Positions 17,246 to 24,849 of a stretch of DNA of 34,639 bases are shown piece after piece. Source of the DNA: Oceanospirillaceae bacterium (GTDB lineage Bacteria; Pseudomonadota; Gammaproteobacteria; Pseudomonadales; Balneatricaceae); NCBI GenBank assembly GCA_013215375.1, contig JABSRB010000052.1:1-34639 (forward strand), given 5' to 3'. Position 1 is the first letter of the stretch. Each line of letters starts with the position of its first letter. Under the pieces are notes generated by a model, which was not told where the DNA came from, made no database searches, and worked only from the letters and a program-made list of their open reading frames with translations. A program made the translations under genes and the position numbers.

Positions 17246-18370
17246 TCATAACTTGCTGATCACGCTTTCTAGGCTTTTAACGGTGCGCTCTATATTATGC
17301 AGCTTGTCTAAGCCAAACAGCCCAATACGGAAAGTTTTAAAGTCAGCGGGCTCGTCTACCATAAGCGGCACACCAGCCGCTGCTTGCATGCCTTCTGCGG
17401 CAAACTTACTGCCATTTTGCATGCTGGCATCGGTGGTGTAACTAACGATAACGCCTGGCGCTTTAAAGCCTTGTGCAGCAACGCTGTTAATGCCTTTGCT
17501 TTCTAACATGGCACGGGCTTTTGCACCCAGCTCAATTTGCTCGGCTTTTACTTTATCAAAACCATAAGCTTTGGTTTCTAACATGGTATCGCGAAACGAA
17601 GTTAGCGCATCGGTTGGCAAAGTAGCGTGATAAGCATGACCTCCGTTTTCGTAGGCTTGCATAATTTGATGCCATTTTTTCAAGTCGCAGGCAAAGCTAT
17701 TGCTAGTGGTGTTTTCTAATAAGGTTAATGCATCTTGGCTTAGCATAACCAAAGCGGCACAAGGCGATGCGCTCCAACCTTTTTGCGGCGCGCTGATTAA
17801 CACATCCACACCTATGGCTTTCATGTCTACCCAAACAGTGCCAGATGCAATGCAATCTAGTACAAATAATCCACCGATTGAATGCACAGCATCGGACACA
17901 GCTTTCAAGTAATCATCCGGCAAAATAATACCTGATGCCGTTTCCACATGAGGGGCAAAGACCAACTCTGGTTTTTCAGATTTGATAGTCGCTACGACTT
18001 CATCAATAGGAGCTGGTGCAAAAGGTGCTTGTGATTGGTTTGATTGTGGACGGGCTTTTAATACGGTGTGGGACGCGGGAATGCCGCCCATTTCAAAAAT
18101 CTGGCTCCAGCGAAAGCTGAAAAAGCCATTGCGAATAACCAAACATTTTTTATCCACAGCAAACTGACGTGCCACCGCTTCCATGCCATAAGTGCCGCCA
18201 CCGGGGACCACTACTACGCCATCAGCATGGTATACATCTTTCAACGTGCTGGAAATATCATTCATCACCCCCTGAAAAGTTTTAGACATATGGTTTAACG
18301 AGCGATCAGTAAATACTACTGAGTATTCTAATAGACCATCAGGATCGATATTCGGTAATAAACCAGCCAT
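17246..18370 (-). CDS. Class V (serine/alanine-glyoxylate type) aminotransferase
   Basis: A 374-residue fold-type I PLP enzyme of the COG0075 group (alanine/serine-glyoxylate or aminoethylphosphonate aminotransferase relatives). GGGTYGMEAVARQ (58-70) is the PLP-phosphate loop. D172 in VLDCIASGTV should hold the pyridine nitrogen, and K197 in SAPQKGWS is the Schiff-base lysine. I chose ATG 18370, which has AAGGA about 9 bases upstream; a longer in-frame start at 18400 lacks that support. It stands alone, with its own promoter and terminator, so neighbours do not reveal its amino donor. An active aminotransferase is clear. The substrate is not. Confidence 0.88.
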   Translation of the reverse strand: MAGLLPNIDPDGLLEYSVVFTDRSLNHMSKTFQGVMNDISSTLKDVYHADGVVVVPGGGTYGMEAVARQFAVDKKCLVIRNGFFSFRWSQIFEMGGIPASHTVLKARPQSNQSQAPFAPAPIDEVVATIKSEKPELVFAPHVETASGIILPDDYLKAVSDAVHSIGGLFVLDCIASGTVWVDMKAIGVDVLISAPQKGWSASPCAALVMLSQDALTLLENTTSNSFACDLKKWHQIMQAYENGGHAYHATLPTDALTSFRDTMLETKAYGFDKVKAEQIELGAKARAMLESKGINSVAAQGFKAPGVIVSYTTDASMQNGSKFAAEGMQAAAGVPLMVDEPADFKTFRIGLFGLDKLHNIERTVKSLESVISKL

Positions 18371-18442
18371 GAGTAGTTTCCTTATTGAACAGTTAATCAT
18401 TAAATCTGGAAAAAGCTAATACACCAGATTACAGCAGATCTC

Positions 18443-18471
18443 ATTAGAAAAGAATGGGTCTAAACTGTAAA
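18443..18471 (-). promoter_or_regulatory. Predicted sigma-70 promoter of the class V aminotransferase gene
   Basis: On the minus strand, TTTACA (18471 to 18466) and TCTAAT (18448 to 18443) are separated by exactly 17 bases, each matching the consensus at five of six positions. The start of transcription would be near 18436, about 65 bases before the ATG. Confidence 0.65.
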
Positions 18472-18823
18472 GGAATTTATCCAGACTTTAACCTAGATTC
18501 GGCGATTGAGCGCGAATAAGAAGTGCAAAATATTGGTGTACATACTAGGGCAGGAAGCCCGATGTTAGAGTAATGCAGGAGCAATTACCGAGAAATTCAT
18601 AAAATTTTGTGGTCACCAGAGATGAAATCTTGTTTCATCTTAATTGGTGATAAAAATATTTTCTGGTTTTCTAGGTGCATCAAGAGCTTGTGCTTACTTA
18701 TCGGATTCAACTGCCGAATTTAGGTTTAATAAGCATAATATTATCAGCTATCAAAGGCATGACAGGATAGACCAAACTACGAGCGCTAAATTCGCGATAT
18801 AAGCGGCGCGCCCCTTGAGCTCC
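18472..18823. other. Gene-free region with a two-part hairpin
   Basis: No plausible coding frame is seen in these 352 bases, which separate two minus-strand units. The only strong structure is at 18613-18650: a perfect 8-bp stem AGATGAAA/TTTCATCT (18620-18627 with 18633-18640) nested in an outer TCACC/GGTGA pair (18613-18617 with 18646-18650). It has no T-tract in either direction. No clear terminator for the BKACE gene was found. Confidence 0.4.
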
Positions 18824-19645
18824 CTAGTCGCTAAACCTCGCTCTAAACTGCGCAGCACTCATTATCTCTCGGCCCATACTATGTGCGGTTTCAACCACTT
18901 GCGTCACTAATTCCGCATTGTTATAGGCAAACTGACCGCGGATATTGTATAAGTTATTTTCAAAACCGACGCGCACATCTCCATCTAGAGCAAGCGCTGC
19001 ACTGGCGCAGCGATGTTCATCGCGGCCAAAGGCACATACCGCCCAGGGCGTGTCATCTTTATGCTCTATGATAAAAGGAAACAACTCTCCAGGTTCTGAG
19101 TACTGGTTTTGGCTATAACGTCCCAATACAAACAGTAAATGGTGTTTATTAGCGGGGATAACGCCCTGCTCTTTTAACTGATGATAAAGGCTGACTTCCT
19201 CGGCATTATATAAGATGAATTGCATCACTATTTTCAAATCAGCGAGCTCGTGAAAAAAATCTCGCGCTTGACCTTGCAGTGACTCGTTGGGTATTAACTC
19301 CCTAAGCGCCAGTGATATCGCCTCCGGTTTTACTGCTCTGACTAATGCCATCTGCTGTTCAACGGGATAAATGCCCACAGCCTCGGTGGTAAGTTGGATG
19401 ACTAATGCATCGCCAACCCGCTCTTTTAAAGCATCGTAGTAACGGCGATTATCATCTATTTCTAGACTGTGTGTGCCATTGCTCCTACGCGCGTGAGCAT
19501 GAATCATAGTCGCCCCCGCCTCTTGGCAAAGCTTCGCTTCTAAACTGAGCTCAGCAGCGGTAATCGGTAAGTTTTGGTGATCACTTTTACCCCGGCGCGC
19601 ACCGTTAGGTGCGACAATGATGATCGCTTTTTCTTTCATTTCCAT
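18824..19645 (-). CDS. BKACE family (DUF849) beta-keto acid cleavage enzyme
   Basis: A 273-residue TIM-barrel protein of the 3-keto-5-aminohexanoate cleavage enzyme (Kce/BKACE) family. These enzymes condense a beta-keto acid with acetyl-CoA and cleave it to acetoacetate and a shorter acyl-CoA. The zinc site is present as H49-x-H51 (MIHAHARR) and E229 (VGFENNLY). QLTTEAVGIYP and SLALRELIPNE are family segments. The usual HVRD-type motif reads HARRS, a possible specificity change. I chose ATG 19645 (AGAAGG 4 bases upstream). An ATG at 19675 overlaps the preceding aminotransferase gene by 7 bases. The aminotransferase in the same unit would make its keto acid. The substrate is unknown. Confidence 0.88.
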   Translation of the reverse strand: MEMKEKAIIIVAPNGARRGKSDHQNLPITAAELSLEAKLCQEAGATMIHAHARRSNGTHSLEIDDNRRYYDALKERVGDALVIQLTTEAVGIYPVEQQMALVRAVKPEAISLALRELIPNESLQGQARDFFHELADLKIVMQFILYNAEEVSLYHQLKEQGVIPANKHHLLFVLGRYSQNQYSEPGELFPFIIEHKDDTPWAVCAFGRDEHRCASAALALDGDVRVGFENNLYNIRGQFAYNNAELVTQVVETAHSMGREIMSAAQFRARFSD

Positions 19646-19668
19646 TAAACCTTCTCTTTGATCACTCT

Positions 19669-21015
19669 TTAACATAGTGCTTTAAATCCCTTACTGTTTA
19701 GCACTTGATCTATTGAACTGGCTAAGACATCTACCAAGAAATCCATATCACTATTAGCCACGATAAAAGCGGGGGCAATTAAAATATGGTGACCTAACCT
19801 GCCGTCCACACTACCCGCACCTGGATAACACAATAAACCATTTTCCATGAGCTGCGTTTTAATTCTTTGATGTAACTTAGTCTCTATCGGCAAGGGTGAC
19901 TTATCCGCCCTGTCTTTGACTAATTCAACGCCCCTGAACAGCCCCCTTCCACGAATGTCTCCGATGTTAGGATGCTGTGCAAATCGCTGCTCTAGTTGCG
20001 CCTGTAAATAATCACCTTGCACTTTCACATTGGCTAATAAATCTTCATCAACTATTGCTCTTTGCACCGCCAACGCACCAGCACAAGCGGTAGGATGTCC
20101 TATATAGGTATGTCCGTGTTGAAAAAAACCACTACCATCAGCCACACACTGATGAATTTTAGCACTGACCATCAACGCCCCTATCGGCTGATAACCGGCA
20201 CCTAAGCCCTTGGCCATAGTCACCATATCGGGCACTATCTGCTCTTGCTCGTACGCGAACAAACTACCTGTACGGCCAGTACCGCACATGACCTCATCTA
20301 AAATCAACAAGATGCCATGTCTGTCACAGATCTCGCGCACTTTTTCAAAGTAACCAGGCACGCTGGGCACAGCTCCTAAGGTGGCTCCCACTACAGGCTC
20401 TGCGATAAAGGCAATCACGTTTGTTGCACCGAGCTGCAATAGTTTTGTCTCTAGCTCTAACGCGACTCTCTGCCCGTAGTCAAACTCACTCTCGCCAGAG
20501 AGCTGTCCGCGATAAGCATAGCAGGGGGAAATATAGTTAGCCTTACCTAACATAGGAGCAAAAGGTTCGCGTCGCCAAGGATTGCCACCGACCCCGAGTG
20601 CCCCCAAGGTATTGCCGTGATAACTTTGTTCTCGAGAAATAAACAAGGTACGCTGTGATTCGCCCAACTCCAAAAAATATTGACGCCCCAATTTCAAAGC
20701 CGCTTCCACTGCTTCAGAGCCGCCGCTGGTAAAATATACTTTGTCCATATCGCCAGGGGCTCTATCAATCAAAAACTGCGCTAATTCCTCTGCCGGCTGT
20801 GAGCTAAAAAATCCGGTGTGAGCAAACGCTATTTGATCCAATTGCGCTTTAATGGCCGCGATGACCTTAACATGAGAATGCCCCAAACTTGAGACAGCTG
20901 CCCCACCAGAACCGTCTAGGTAACGCTTACCTTTATCATCAATAATATAGGCACCCTCGCCTCGTACGGCAATCGGCATAATGGCATTGCTATTACGCTG
21001 GAATACGGCTGTCAT
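19669..21015 (-). CDS. Class III (omega/beta) aminotransferase
   Basis: A 448-residue fold-type I, PLP-dependent aminotransferase of the class III subgroup that includes beta-alanine, GABA and other omega-amino acid enzymes. The phosphate loop SGGSEAVEAALKL is at 97-109, the pyridine-nitrogen aspartate D240 is in LLILDEVMCGTGRTG, and the Schiff-base lysine is K269 in MVTMAKGLGAGYQ. Length and order are normal. It is the first gene of a two-gene unit whose second gene is a beta-keto acid cleavage enzyme. This suggests that it converts an amino acid (perhaps beta-amino) to the keto acid used by that enzyme. The divergent LysR gene is the likely regulator. Confidence 0.9.
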   Translation of the reverse strand: MTAVFQRNSNAIMPIAVRGEGAYIIDDKGKRYLDGSGGAAVSSLGHSHVKVIAAIKAQLDQIAFAHTGFFSSQPAEELAQFLIDRAPGDMDKVYFTSGGSEAVEAALKLGRQYFLELGESQRTLFISREQSYHGNTLGALGVGGNPWRREPFAPMLGKANYISPCYAYRGQLSGESEFDYGQRVALELETKLLQLGATNVIAFIAEPVVGATLGAVPSVPGYFEKVREICDRHGILLILDEVMCGTGRTGSLFAYEQEQIVPDMVTMAKGLGAGYQPIGALMVSAKIHQCVADGSGFFQHGHTYIGHPTACAGALAVQRAIVDEDLLANVKVQGDYLQAQLEQRFAQHPNIGDIRGRGLFRGVELVKDRADKSPLPIETKLHQRIKTQLMENGLLCYPGAGSVDGRLGHHILIAPAFIVANSDMDFLVDVLASSIDQVLNSKGFKALC

Positions 21016-21046
21016 AATTCACTCTCTATTAGTCGTCAAATTTAGT

Positions 21047-21209
21047 TAGTTCTCATCCAGAAACGGGGTCGTAGCGAGGGTGGTCCAATTGACCGAGATG
21101 CGCAATACTAGATGTGGGCGTTTGGTCATTCCAAATAACTACATCTAGTAGTGAGCAGATTGAGCGAGTGGGACATCCGCAGTAGACATCTGTTTCTGGA
21201 TGGGAACTA
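21047..21209. repeat. 163-bp MITE-like element with terminal inverted repeats
   Basis: The ends TAGTTCTCATCCAGAAAC (21047-21064) and its reverse complement (21192-21209) match at 17 of 18 positions. Nested at the centre is a perfect 10-bp inverted repeat (21106-21115 with 21141-21150) enclosing a TTTGG/CCAAA stem, so the whole unit folds on itself. AGTT occurs just outside both ends and could be a target duplication, although it also repeats the terminal bases. No coding capacity. It begins only 32 bases before the aminotransferase start, inside a regulatory gap. It may therefore be a mobile non-coding element, or a structured leader. Confidence 0.6.
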
Positions 21210-21320
21210 GTTATTATTTAAGTGCACTTATGCTCAAAATACAATCGACTTATTTTCAACAGCCATGAGCATATGGAATACCAAATAACAAACCTCTCAC
21301 TTTTCCTCACCAATAAATTT

Positions 21321-21357
21321 AGGTAACATGGATATGATCACAATAGAATAAGGTAAC
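21321..21357. promoter_or_regulatory. Repeated AGGTAAC sites before the LysR gene
   Basis: AGGTAAC occurs at 21321-21327 and 21351-21357, exactly 30 bp apart, and the second copy lies 7 bases before the LysR start codon. An imperfect dyad (ATGGATA at 21328, TGTCCAT at 21358) accompanies them. Same-face spacing of about three helical turns would fit binding by the regulator to its own gene. This is inference only. Confidence 0.35.
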
Positions 21358-21364
21358 TGTCCAT

Positions 21365-22255
21365 ATGCAGAGCAATATCCCTGCCACACAAGCGTTAAAA
21401 TGTTTCGCTGCGGCCGCAAGCCATCTAAGTATTTCAAAAGCGGCTGCACAGTTATGTGTTACCCAAGGCGCTGTGAGCAAACAGGTAAAACAGCTAGAAA
21501 CTCTTTTAGGCGTAGCACTCTTTATTCGAGGCCCTAAAGGATTACTCCTCACTGAGCAGGGAGAACAGTATTTCGACGCGGTCACCAGCGCACTTAGTAT
21601 ACTTTCTTCAAGTGCTGAATCTCTGCAGAGCCAGCCGAGACAACAACGCCTGCTGATCGATGTGATTCCCTCTATGAGTCACATTTGGTTAATTCCTAGA
21701 ATCCACAGTTTTGAGAAACGCTTTCCGCATTTACAAATCGACCTGATTAGCGGAGACGGTCAAGTCAATTTCAATCAGACCCAAGCTGATTTATCTGTTC
21801 GCTGTCTAACGGCCAGTAGTGCGCCCAATGATGCTATTGGCCTTTTTCCAGAACGACTGTTATTAGTTGGCGCTCCAAACTTGCTTAAGATGAGCAACAT
21901 AAAGCAGCTGAAGGATCTATTGGGGCTCAAACTGTTACAACAAAATACTCGCCACCAAATGTGGCAACAATTCTTTGCACAGCAGCACTTCGAGTTCAGT
22001 GCAAGCAGCCTTAATATAGGCATTGGTTTCCAACATTTTTTTATGTCTTTAAAAGCAGCTAAAGAAGGTTTAGGCCTGGCGCTAGTGCCCGATTTTTTAG
22101 CCCGTCAGGATATTATCGATGGAAAACTGATCAATCCATTGCAACTGCAGATGAGTAGTGAATACCAATACTATTTACTCAGCCCTAGTTACAAATGCCA
22201 GCTGAGTAAAGTACAGCTATTTAGCCAGTGGTTAAGGGAAGAAATGACCGTTTAA
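21365..22255 (+). CDS. LysR-family transcriptional regulator (GcvA-like)
   Basis: A 296-residue LysR-type regulator. The N-terminal winged helix-turn-helix is at about residues 5-64 (SISKAAAQLCVTQGAVSKQ at 21-39 is the recognition region). The effector-binding domain follows (about 95-290), with the GcvA-like SLKAAKEGLGLALVPDFLA segment near the C-terminus. It is divergent from the aminotransferase-BKACE unit with a 349-base shared gap, the usual arrangement for a LysR activator and its target. The inducer may be the amino acid or keto acid of that pathway. The gap contains the inverted-repeat element at 21047-21209. The start codon is preceded by AAGG at about 12 bases. Confidence 0.93.
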   Translation: MQSNIPATQALKCFAAAASHLSISKAAAQLCVTQGAVSKQVKQLETLLGVALFIRGPKGLLLTEQGEQYFDAVTSALSILSSSAESLQSQPRQQRLLIDVIPSMSHIWLIPRIHSFEKRFPHLQIDLISGDGQVNFNQTQADLSVRCLTASSAPNDAIGLFPERLLLVGAPNLLKMSNIKQLKDLLGLKLLQQNTRHQMWQQFFAQQHFEFSASSLNIGIGFQHFFMSLKAAKEGLGLALVPDFLARQDIIDGKLINPLQLQMSSEYQYYLLSPSYKCQLSKVQLFSQWLREEMTV

Positions 22256-22299
22256 ACCCCTGTACAGACAGCTCTTAAAAAGCTGTACTGGCACGGGTT
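22255..22299 (+). terminator. Hairpin after the LysR gene, without a T-tract
   Basis: ACAGCT (22268-22273) pairs with AGCTGT (22281-22286), and the flanking AACCC (22255-22259) can pair with GGGTT (22295-22299), giving a two-part stem directly at the LysR stop codon. The following sequence is not T-rich. It is a possible 3'-end element and a weak terminator candidate. Confidence 0.4.
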
Positions 22300-22386
22300 A
22301 TAGGAGTTCTCACGTTAATGACCTTTAATATTTTACTGCTAAAACAACACTTCAGCCCTCTTATGCATAACGGTTTTTTTTAATTT

Positions 22387-22403
22387 ATTACAATTTATGT
22401 AAT
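22387..22403. promoter_or_regulatory. Upstream TGTAAT half-site pair
   Basis: ATTACA (22387-22392) and TGTAAT (22398-22403) form a perfect 6-bp inverted repeat with a 5-bp spacer. The half-sites are the same as in the operator at 22475-22490 but face the other way. The centres are about 87 bp apart. It might be an auxiliary operator for looping or a coincidence of AT-rich DNA. Confidence 0.3.
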
Positions 22404-22445
22404 CACAGTTCCAACTAACCTTTTTGCATATTATTTATACAGAGC

Positions 22446-22490
22446 TTGACAACTTAACTACCAATATGTGATATATGTAATCGATTACAT
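22446..22490 (+). promoter_or_regulatory. Sugar operon promoter with LacI-type operator
   Basis: A perfect -35 TTGACA lies at 22446-22451. The -10 is less clear (TGATAT at 22469-22474 with 17-bp spacing, or GATATA one base later). Immediately downstream is a perfect 16-bp palindrome ATGTAATCGATTACAT (22475-22490) with the central CG pair typical of LacI/GalR-family operators. It covers the expected transcription start, the classical place for repression. The binding-protein start codon is 155 bases further on. No LacI-family gene is in this window, so the regulator must be elsewhere. Confidence 0.7.
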
Positions 22491-22644
22491 CAGCATGTCG
22501 CTGACTTCGGCTTGTTAAATCTTTACCACTAAAGATTTTCAATATTAGCCGTAGCAACGACCGCTAAATAATCGCAGACAGACGCAAACAAAAATAAATA
22601 AGCGTCAATATCTCCATATCTTTTGACGCTATAGGGAGAAAATA
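22491..22644 (+). other. Leader of the sugar operon with a hairpin next to the ribosome-binding site
   Basis: In the predicted 5' untranslated region a perfect 8-bp stem AGCGTCAA/TTGACGCT (22601-22608 with 22623-22630, 14-base loop) ends only a few bases before the Shine-Dalgarno GGGAG and the ATG at 22645. It could protect the mRNA end or modulate initiation. No known riboswitch was recognised. Confidence 0.4.
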
Positions 22645-23874
22645 ATGACTGTAATGAAATCACTTTTATGTGCCGGTGCACTTTTAACTGCAACTTGTGC
22701 ATCTGCAACAGAATTAGAAGTCACTCACTGGTGGACTTCCGGTGGTGAAGCGGCCGCTGTCGCTGAGTTTGCCAAAGCATTTGACGCCACGGGTAACACA
22801 TGGGTAGACGGCGCTATTGCCGGTGGTGGCACCACTGCAAGACCTGTTATCGTCAGCCGCATCATCGGCGGCGACCCAATGCACGCCACACAATTCAACC
22901 ACGGCCGTCAAGCGGAAGAGTTAGTTGAAGCAGGCTTAATGCTAGATTTAACGGACATCGCTACCGCTGAAGGCTGGGCAGATATTATCCATCCAAAAGG
23001 TTTGCTCGATAGCTGTACTGTCGATGGAAAAATTTACTGTGTACCAGTGAACATTCACTCATGGCAGTGGATCTGGTTATCACACAAAGCATATAAAGAT
23101 GCTGGAGCCAAAGTACCTACCAACTGGAATGAATTTGTCGCATCAGCACCAGCGCTTGAAGCTGCTGGTAAAGTACCATTAGTCGTCGGTCAGCAAGGCT
23201 GGCAGACAAGCGGTGCCTTTGGTGTTATTAACGTCGCGGTTGGCGGTGTCGATCTATGGAAAAAAATCAACGTTGATAAGTCGGCAGAAGCGGCTGCTAG
23301 CCCAGAGATGACTAAAGTTTTCGAAGCGGCCGATGCGGCGCGTAAAATGTCTAAGAACAGTAAAGTTGGTGACTGGAACTTAGCCACTGCGATGGTTATT
23401 AAAGGTGAGGCCGGTGGCCAGATCATGGGCGATTGGGCGCAGGGCGAGTTTAGTGTTGCCAATCAAGTAGCCGGTAAAGACTATTCATGTCTGCCAGGTC
23501 TTGGGGTTAATGAAGTGATCTCCACCGGTGGTGATGCTTTCTACTTCCCGAAAAACAAAGATCCTGAAATTACTAAAGCACAAAAGCAATTGGCTTCAGT
23601 GATGTTGTCAAAAGCAACGCAAGTAGCTTTCAACTTGAAAAAAGGTTCTCTCCCTGTACGTGGCGATATCGACATCTCTGCGGCTAATGACTGTATGAAA
23701 AAAGGTCTTAAAATCTTAGCTGATGGAGGCATATTACCTTCAGGTGATCAGCTGCTGTCTGCTGATACCACAGGTCAAATTGAAGACCTCTTCGTAGAGT
23801 TCTGGAACGACCCTTCTATGGACATCAAAACTGCGCAAGCACGCTATGTTAAGCTCATTAAGCTAGCTGACTAG
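22645..23874 (+). CDS. Sugar ABC transporter substrate-binding protein (GtsA-like, family 1)
   Basis: A 409-residue periplasmic binding protein. A signal peptide spans about residues 1-22 (hydrophobic core, cut near ASA), with no lipobox. The mature start ELEVTHWWTSGGEAAAV and the following AGGGTTARPVIVSRI resemble the Pseudomonas glucose/mannose-binding protein GtsA and relatives, which are CUT1 type. Tryptophans in HSWQWIWLSH (about 132-141) and near QQGWQTSGAF probably line the sugar site. It is the first gene of a six-gene operon, with a good Shine-Dalgarno. A hairpin after it probably raises its level above the permeases. The exact sugar is not readable, and the downstream enzymes argue against plain glucose uptake. 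Confidence 0.92.
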   Translation: MTVMKSLLCAGALLTATCASATELEVTHWWTSGGEAAAVAEFAKAFDATGNTWVDGAIAGGGTTARPVIVSRIIGGDPMHATQFNHGRQAEELVEAGLMLDLTDIATAEGWADIIHPKGLLDSCTVDGKIYCVPVNIHSWQWIWLSHKAYKDAGAKVPTNWNEFVASAPALEAAGKVPLVVGQQGWQTSGAFGVINVAVGGVDLWKKINVDKSAEAAASPEMTKVFEAADAARKMSKNSKVGDWNLATAMVIKGEAGGQIMGDWAQGEFSVANQVAGKDYSCLPGLGVNEVISTGGDAFYFPKNKDPEITKAQKQLASVMLSKATQVAFNLKKGSLPVRGDIDISAANDCMKKGLKILADGGILPSGDQLLSADTTGQIEDLFVEFWNDPSMDIKTAQARYVKLIKLAD

Positions 23875-23889
23875 CTTCTTCGAAAAAGC

Positions 23890-23919
23890 AACACTCAGGG
23901 CTGTTAGCGCCTGAGTGTT
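23890..23919 (+). terminator. Intra-operon hairpin after the binding-protein gene
   Basis: AACACTCAGG (23890-23899) pairs perfectly with CCTGAGTGTT (23910-23919), with an inner GCT/AGC pair, 15 bases after the stop codon. It is followed only by TTATC, so it should be a partial terminator or stabiliser. This makes the binding protein more abundant than the membrane components. Confidence 0.65.
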
Positions 23920-23952
23920 TATCATAACTATTTTTTCATTCGAGGAAACGCG

Positions 23953-24849
23953 ATGGCTCAGTCAATGCGCCCCAATACTTTATTACGCAATTTAAACGCA
24001 AAAATTGCCGCCATGCCGATGATTATCACGGTATTGGTTATCTTTGTCGGTTGTACTATATGGACAGTGGTACATTCATTCACTAAATCAAGAATGCTAC
24101 CTAAGCTTGAGTTTATAGGTTTCGATCAGTACGAGCGACTGTGGGGTACTTCCCGCTGGTTAATTTCGATAGAAAACTTATTTATCTACGGTATTTGTTC
24201 TCTGGTGTTATCTCTGGTTATCGGCTTTGTCTTGGCGGCACTGCTCGACCAAAAAATTCGCTTTGAAAACACCTTGCGCTCCATCATTCTATTTCCCTTT
24301 GCCCTAAGCTTTGTAGTAACCGGTTTAATCTGGCAGTGGATTCTTAACCCCGACTTAGGCATTCAATCAGTGGTGCGGGATTTAGGTTGGACCAGCTTCG
24401 CCTTCGACCCCCTCTACAACCCCGACATTGTTATTTACGGGGTATTAATCGCCGGTATTTGGCAGGGATCAGGCCTGATTATGGTGTTGATGCTAGCGGG
24501 TTTGCGCGGCATTGATGAAGATATATGGAACGCCTCTCGAATCGATGGCATTCCAAAATGGAAAACGTACCTCTTTATCGTGATCCCAATGATGAAACCG
24601 GTATTTGTCACCGCCATTGTGCTGATCACCTCCGGAATCGTCAAAGTTTACGATCTAATTGTCGCGCAAACCAATGGCGGGCCAGGTATCGCATCTGAAG
24701 TTCCGGCTAAATACGTCATGGATTCAATGTTTCTGAAACAGAATTTGGGACAGGGCTTTGCCGCCTCAACCATGATGCTGTTGTGTGTATTAATCATCCT
24801 CATCCCTTATGCCTACCTAGAATTTGGAGGTAAACGCAATGGTAAATAA
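23953..24849 (+). CDS. Sugar ABC transporter permease (MalF/UgpA type)
   Basis: A 298-residue inner-membrane protein with about six transmembrane helices (the first near 18-40). The EAA coupling loop that docks on the ATPase is recognisable as NASRIDGIPKWKTYLFIVIP (about 196-215). It belongs to the CUT1 carbohydrate uptake class. It overlaps the next permease gene by 11 bases, so the pair is translated together and forms the channel for the upstream binding protein. Confidence 0.93.
   Translation: MAQSMRPNTLLRNLNAKIAAMPMIITVLVIFVGCTIWTVVHSFTKSRMLPKLEFIGFDQYERLWGTSRWLISIENLFIYGICSLVLSLVIGFVLAALLDQKIRFENTLRSIILFPFALSFVVTGLIWQWILNPDLGIQSVVRDLGWTSFAFDPLYNPDIVIYGVLIAGIWQGSGLIMVLMLAGLRGIDEDIWNASRIDGIPKWKTYLFIVIPMMKPVFVTAIVLITSGIVKVYDLIVAQTNGGPGIASEVPAKYVMDSMFLKQNLGQGFAASTMMLLCVLIILIPYAYLEFGGKRNGK

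Noticed and set aside
22467-22482. Possible CRP site beginning TGTGA at the sugar promoter
   Set aside because: Only the left half matches; the right half TAATC agrees poorly with TCACA. The LacI-type palindrome explains the sequence better.
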